The notes beneath the pieces were generated by a model, which ran no database searches, was not told where the DNA came from, and saw only the letters and a list, made by a program, of their open reading frames with translations. Positions 63,335-64,000 of a stretch of DNA of 64,000 bases are shown one piece after another (positions within the stretch are counted from its first letter, which is position 1; each line of letters opens with the position of its first letter). Location of the stretch: the NCBI GenBank assembly GCA_963784995.1, contig CAWATZ010000011.1, positions 342,842-406,841 of the forward strand. Reading direction: 5' to 3'. Source of the DNA: CAWATZ01 sp963784995. Its GTDB lineage: Bacteria > Planctomycetota > Planctomycetia > Gemmatales > Gemmataceae. The translations under genes and the position numbers were made by a program.

Positions 63335-63551
63335 CTTTGACAGCGCGCCAAAAGGGATGGTAAATAGTAATCGAGCGGTCATTGCGCTTTCAACCGACCT
63401 TGCGGTACTCCTTGGGCAGCGCCTGACGCAGCAGGTGCTGCAGATGAGCCAGACTCTCTTGGCTCTGGCTCATCTCCAAGATCACCCCGATGTCTTGGCG
63501 TTCCACGTCTTGCAGCACCGCCAATGCCAATCCATGGCTGCGCTGTCAAAG
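63335..63551. repeat. 12-bp inverted repeat enclosing a gene remnant
   Basis: CTTTGACAGCGC (63335-63346) and GCGCTGTCAAAG (63540-63551) flank 193 nt. On the - strand the interior reads without interruption as LAVLQDVERQDIGVILEMSQ... and ends at TGA 63392-63390, about 50 codons opened by a stop. It looks like the tail of a protein cut off by the repeat. Confidence 0.4.
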
Positions 63552-64000
63552 GGCTCGTCCCGGCCTGAATCGCAAATAGAATTCCACGGGAGCAAGCAAA
63601 TTGAGCGATGGCAGCTCTGGGCTGGCCCGTCTACGACCACGAACTGTCCCGGCCTGAATCGCTGGGAGGTCCGCACGGGCATCAGCGACGAGGAGTGGGT
63701 CGAGGTCCTCAGCAGCCGCCTGTCGTCCTCGAATGGCAAGGGCAACGGCCGCTGGAGCGCGGTCAACGGCCTGGAGTCGGCCCTCGTCGGCGACCTGTCC
63801 ACCCTGGCGGATGGGGAGTTCGTCCGCCTGGCGGAGGCAACGGACAGACAGTAGCTCAAGAGAGGCGGTCCGTTCAAGCAAGACGAGTACGTGCCCGAGA
63901 TCCGCGACTGGAAGTGGACGGGCGCTGGCGAGAAATGAACGCTGCCAGCAGGGGACGGGAAGAGACAGCCAACCGGGTCCCGAATACCCTGGCGGGTGGC
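63552..64000 (+). other. Window end without a convincing gene
   Basis: One open stretch on the + strand ends at 63854 (...LSTLADGEFVRLAEATDRQ). After its TAG the same frame continues GGPFKQDEYVPEIRDWKWTGAGEK and stops at 63938. The last phrase faintly resembles phosphoketolase C-termini (PEIRDWKW), but nothing upstream does. I call no gene. Confidence 0.3.

Noticed and set aside
63858..63938. Phosphoketolase C-terminus (PEIRDWKW)
   Set aside because: Only eight residues resemble that family, and no phosphoketolase sequence precedes them.
1..64000. tRNA, rRNA or insertion-sequence genes
   Set aside because: I looked for cloverleaf arms, CCA-adjacent acceptor stems, rRNA signature blocks and transposase motifs on both strands and saw none; a tRNA search program would be more reliable than reading by eye.

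Overview
This is a GC-rich bacterial segment that looks like a member of the planctomycete family Gemmataceae. The evidence is the lineage-typical families it carries: a DUF1559 prepilin-like protein with an H-x9-DG end motif, a Tat-exported DUF1501 protein, TIGR02996 and TIGR03000 domains, a cysteine-rich YTV cell-wall protein, a YXWXGXW-repeat protein, secreted WD40 and leucine-rich-repeat giants, and very many long intergenic palindromes. I found no tRNA, rRNA, CRISPR array, transposase or phage gene.

Layout. 1-9311: the end of a PKS-NRPS assembly line (AT-DH-ER-KR-ACP, then C-A-PCP-TE), with palindromes inserted in frame in the coding sequence and a 300-bp inverted-repeat element between the two genes. 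9369-18736: a small ORF, trpS, a frameshifted helical protein, a secreted leucine-rich-repeat protein, a DUF5684-like membrane protein, a small protein, a broken propeller/metallo-beta-lactamase/FG-GAP gene and a hypothetical gene. 18918-23117: a TIGR02996/LRR gene, then a two-gene DUF7689-like module bracketed by two copies of a 255-nt structured element that I consider the most interesting object here, then a zinc-ribbon membrane protein. 23125-33752: a secreted propeller protein, two tandem WD40 giants of about 1,480 residues, and a hypothetical gene. 34099-37749: envelope structural proteins. 38086-43144: a kdsD-kdsC-OstA-like cluster for Kdo and LPS. 43263-46823: DUF4058 and two tandem serpins. 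47104-55416: a metallophosphatase, a secreted HEAT-like protein, a PQQ-type propeller, a GT87 mannosyltransferase-like protein, DUF1501, a small lipoprotein and DUF1559. 55708-60985: an SGNH-like membrane protein, a truncated TIGR02996 gene and several hypotheticals. 61031-63165: a radical SAM protein of the tetraether-lipid-synthase (COG1964) type, overlapping an Lgt-like membrane protein. 63166-64000: no convincing gene.

Two themes cut across the window. First, at least eight reading frames are broken by single-base indels (near 745-773, 8153, 11441, 16402, 16525, 52836, 54313 and 60530-60560). This many in otherwise well-conserved genes suggests sequence errors at least as strongly as real decay, so the split genes are described in pieces. 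Second, long perfect or near-perfect palindromes of several unrelated families sit between genes, inside genes in frame, and over stop codons. The pair at 20624-20926 and 21924-22229 stands out: about 128 nt of left scaffold, a 27-nt loop and a 40-nt right scaffold are nearly identical, while the 28-30 bp stem between them is a completely different but perfectly self-complementary sequence in each copy. Both copies have a promoter-like TTGCCG-N17-TACAMC upstream and a terminator-like hairpin downstream.
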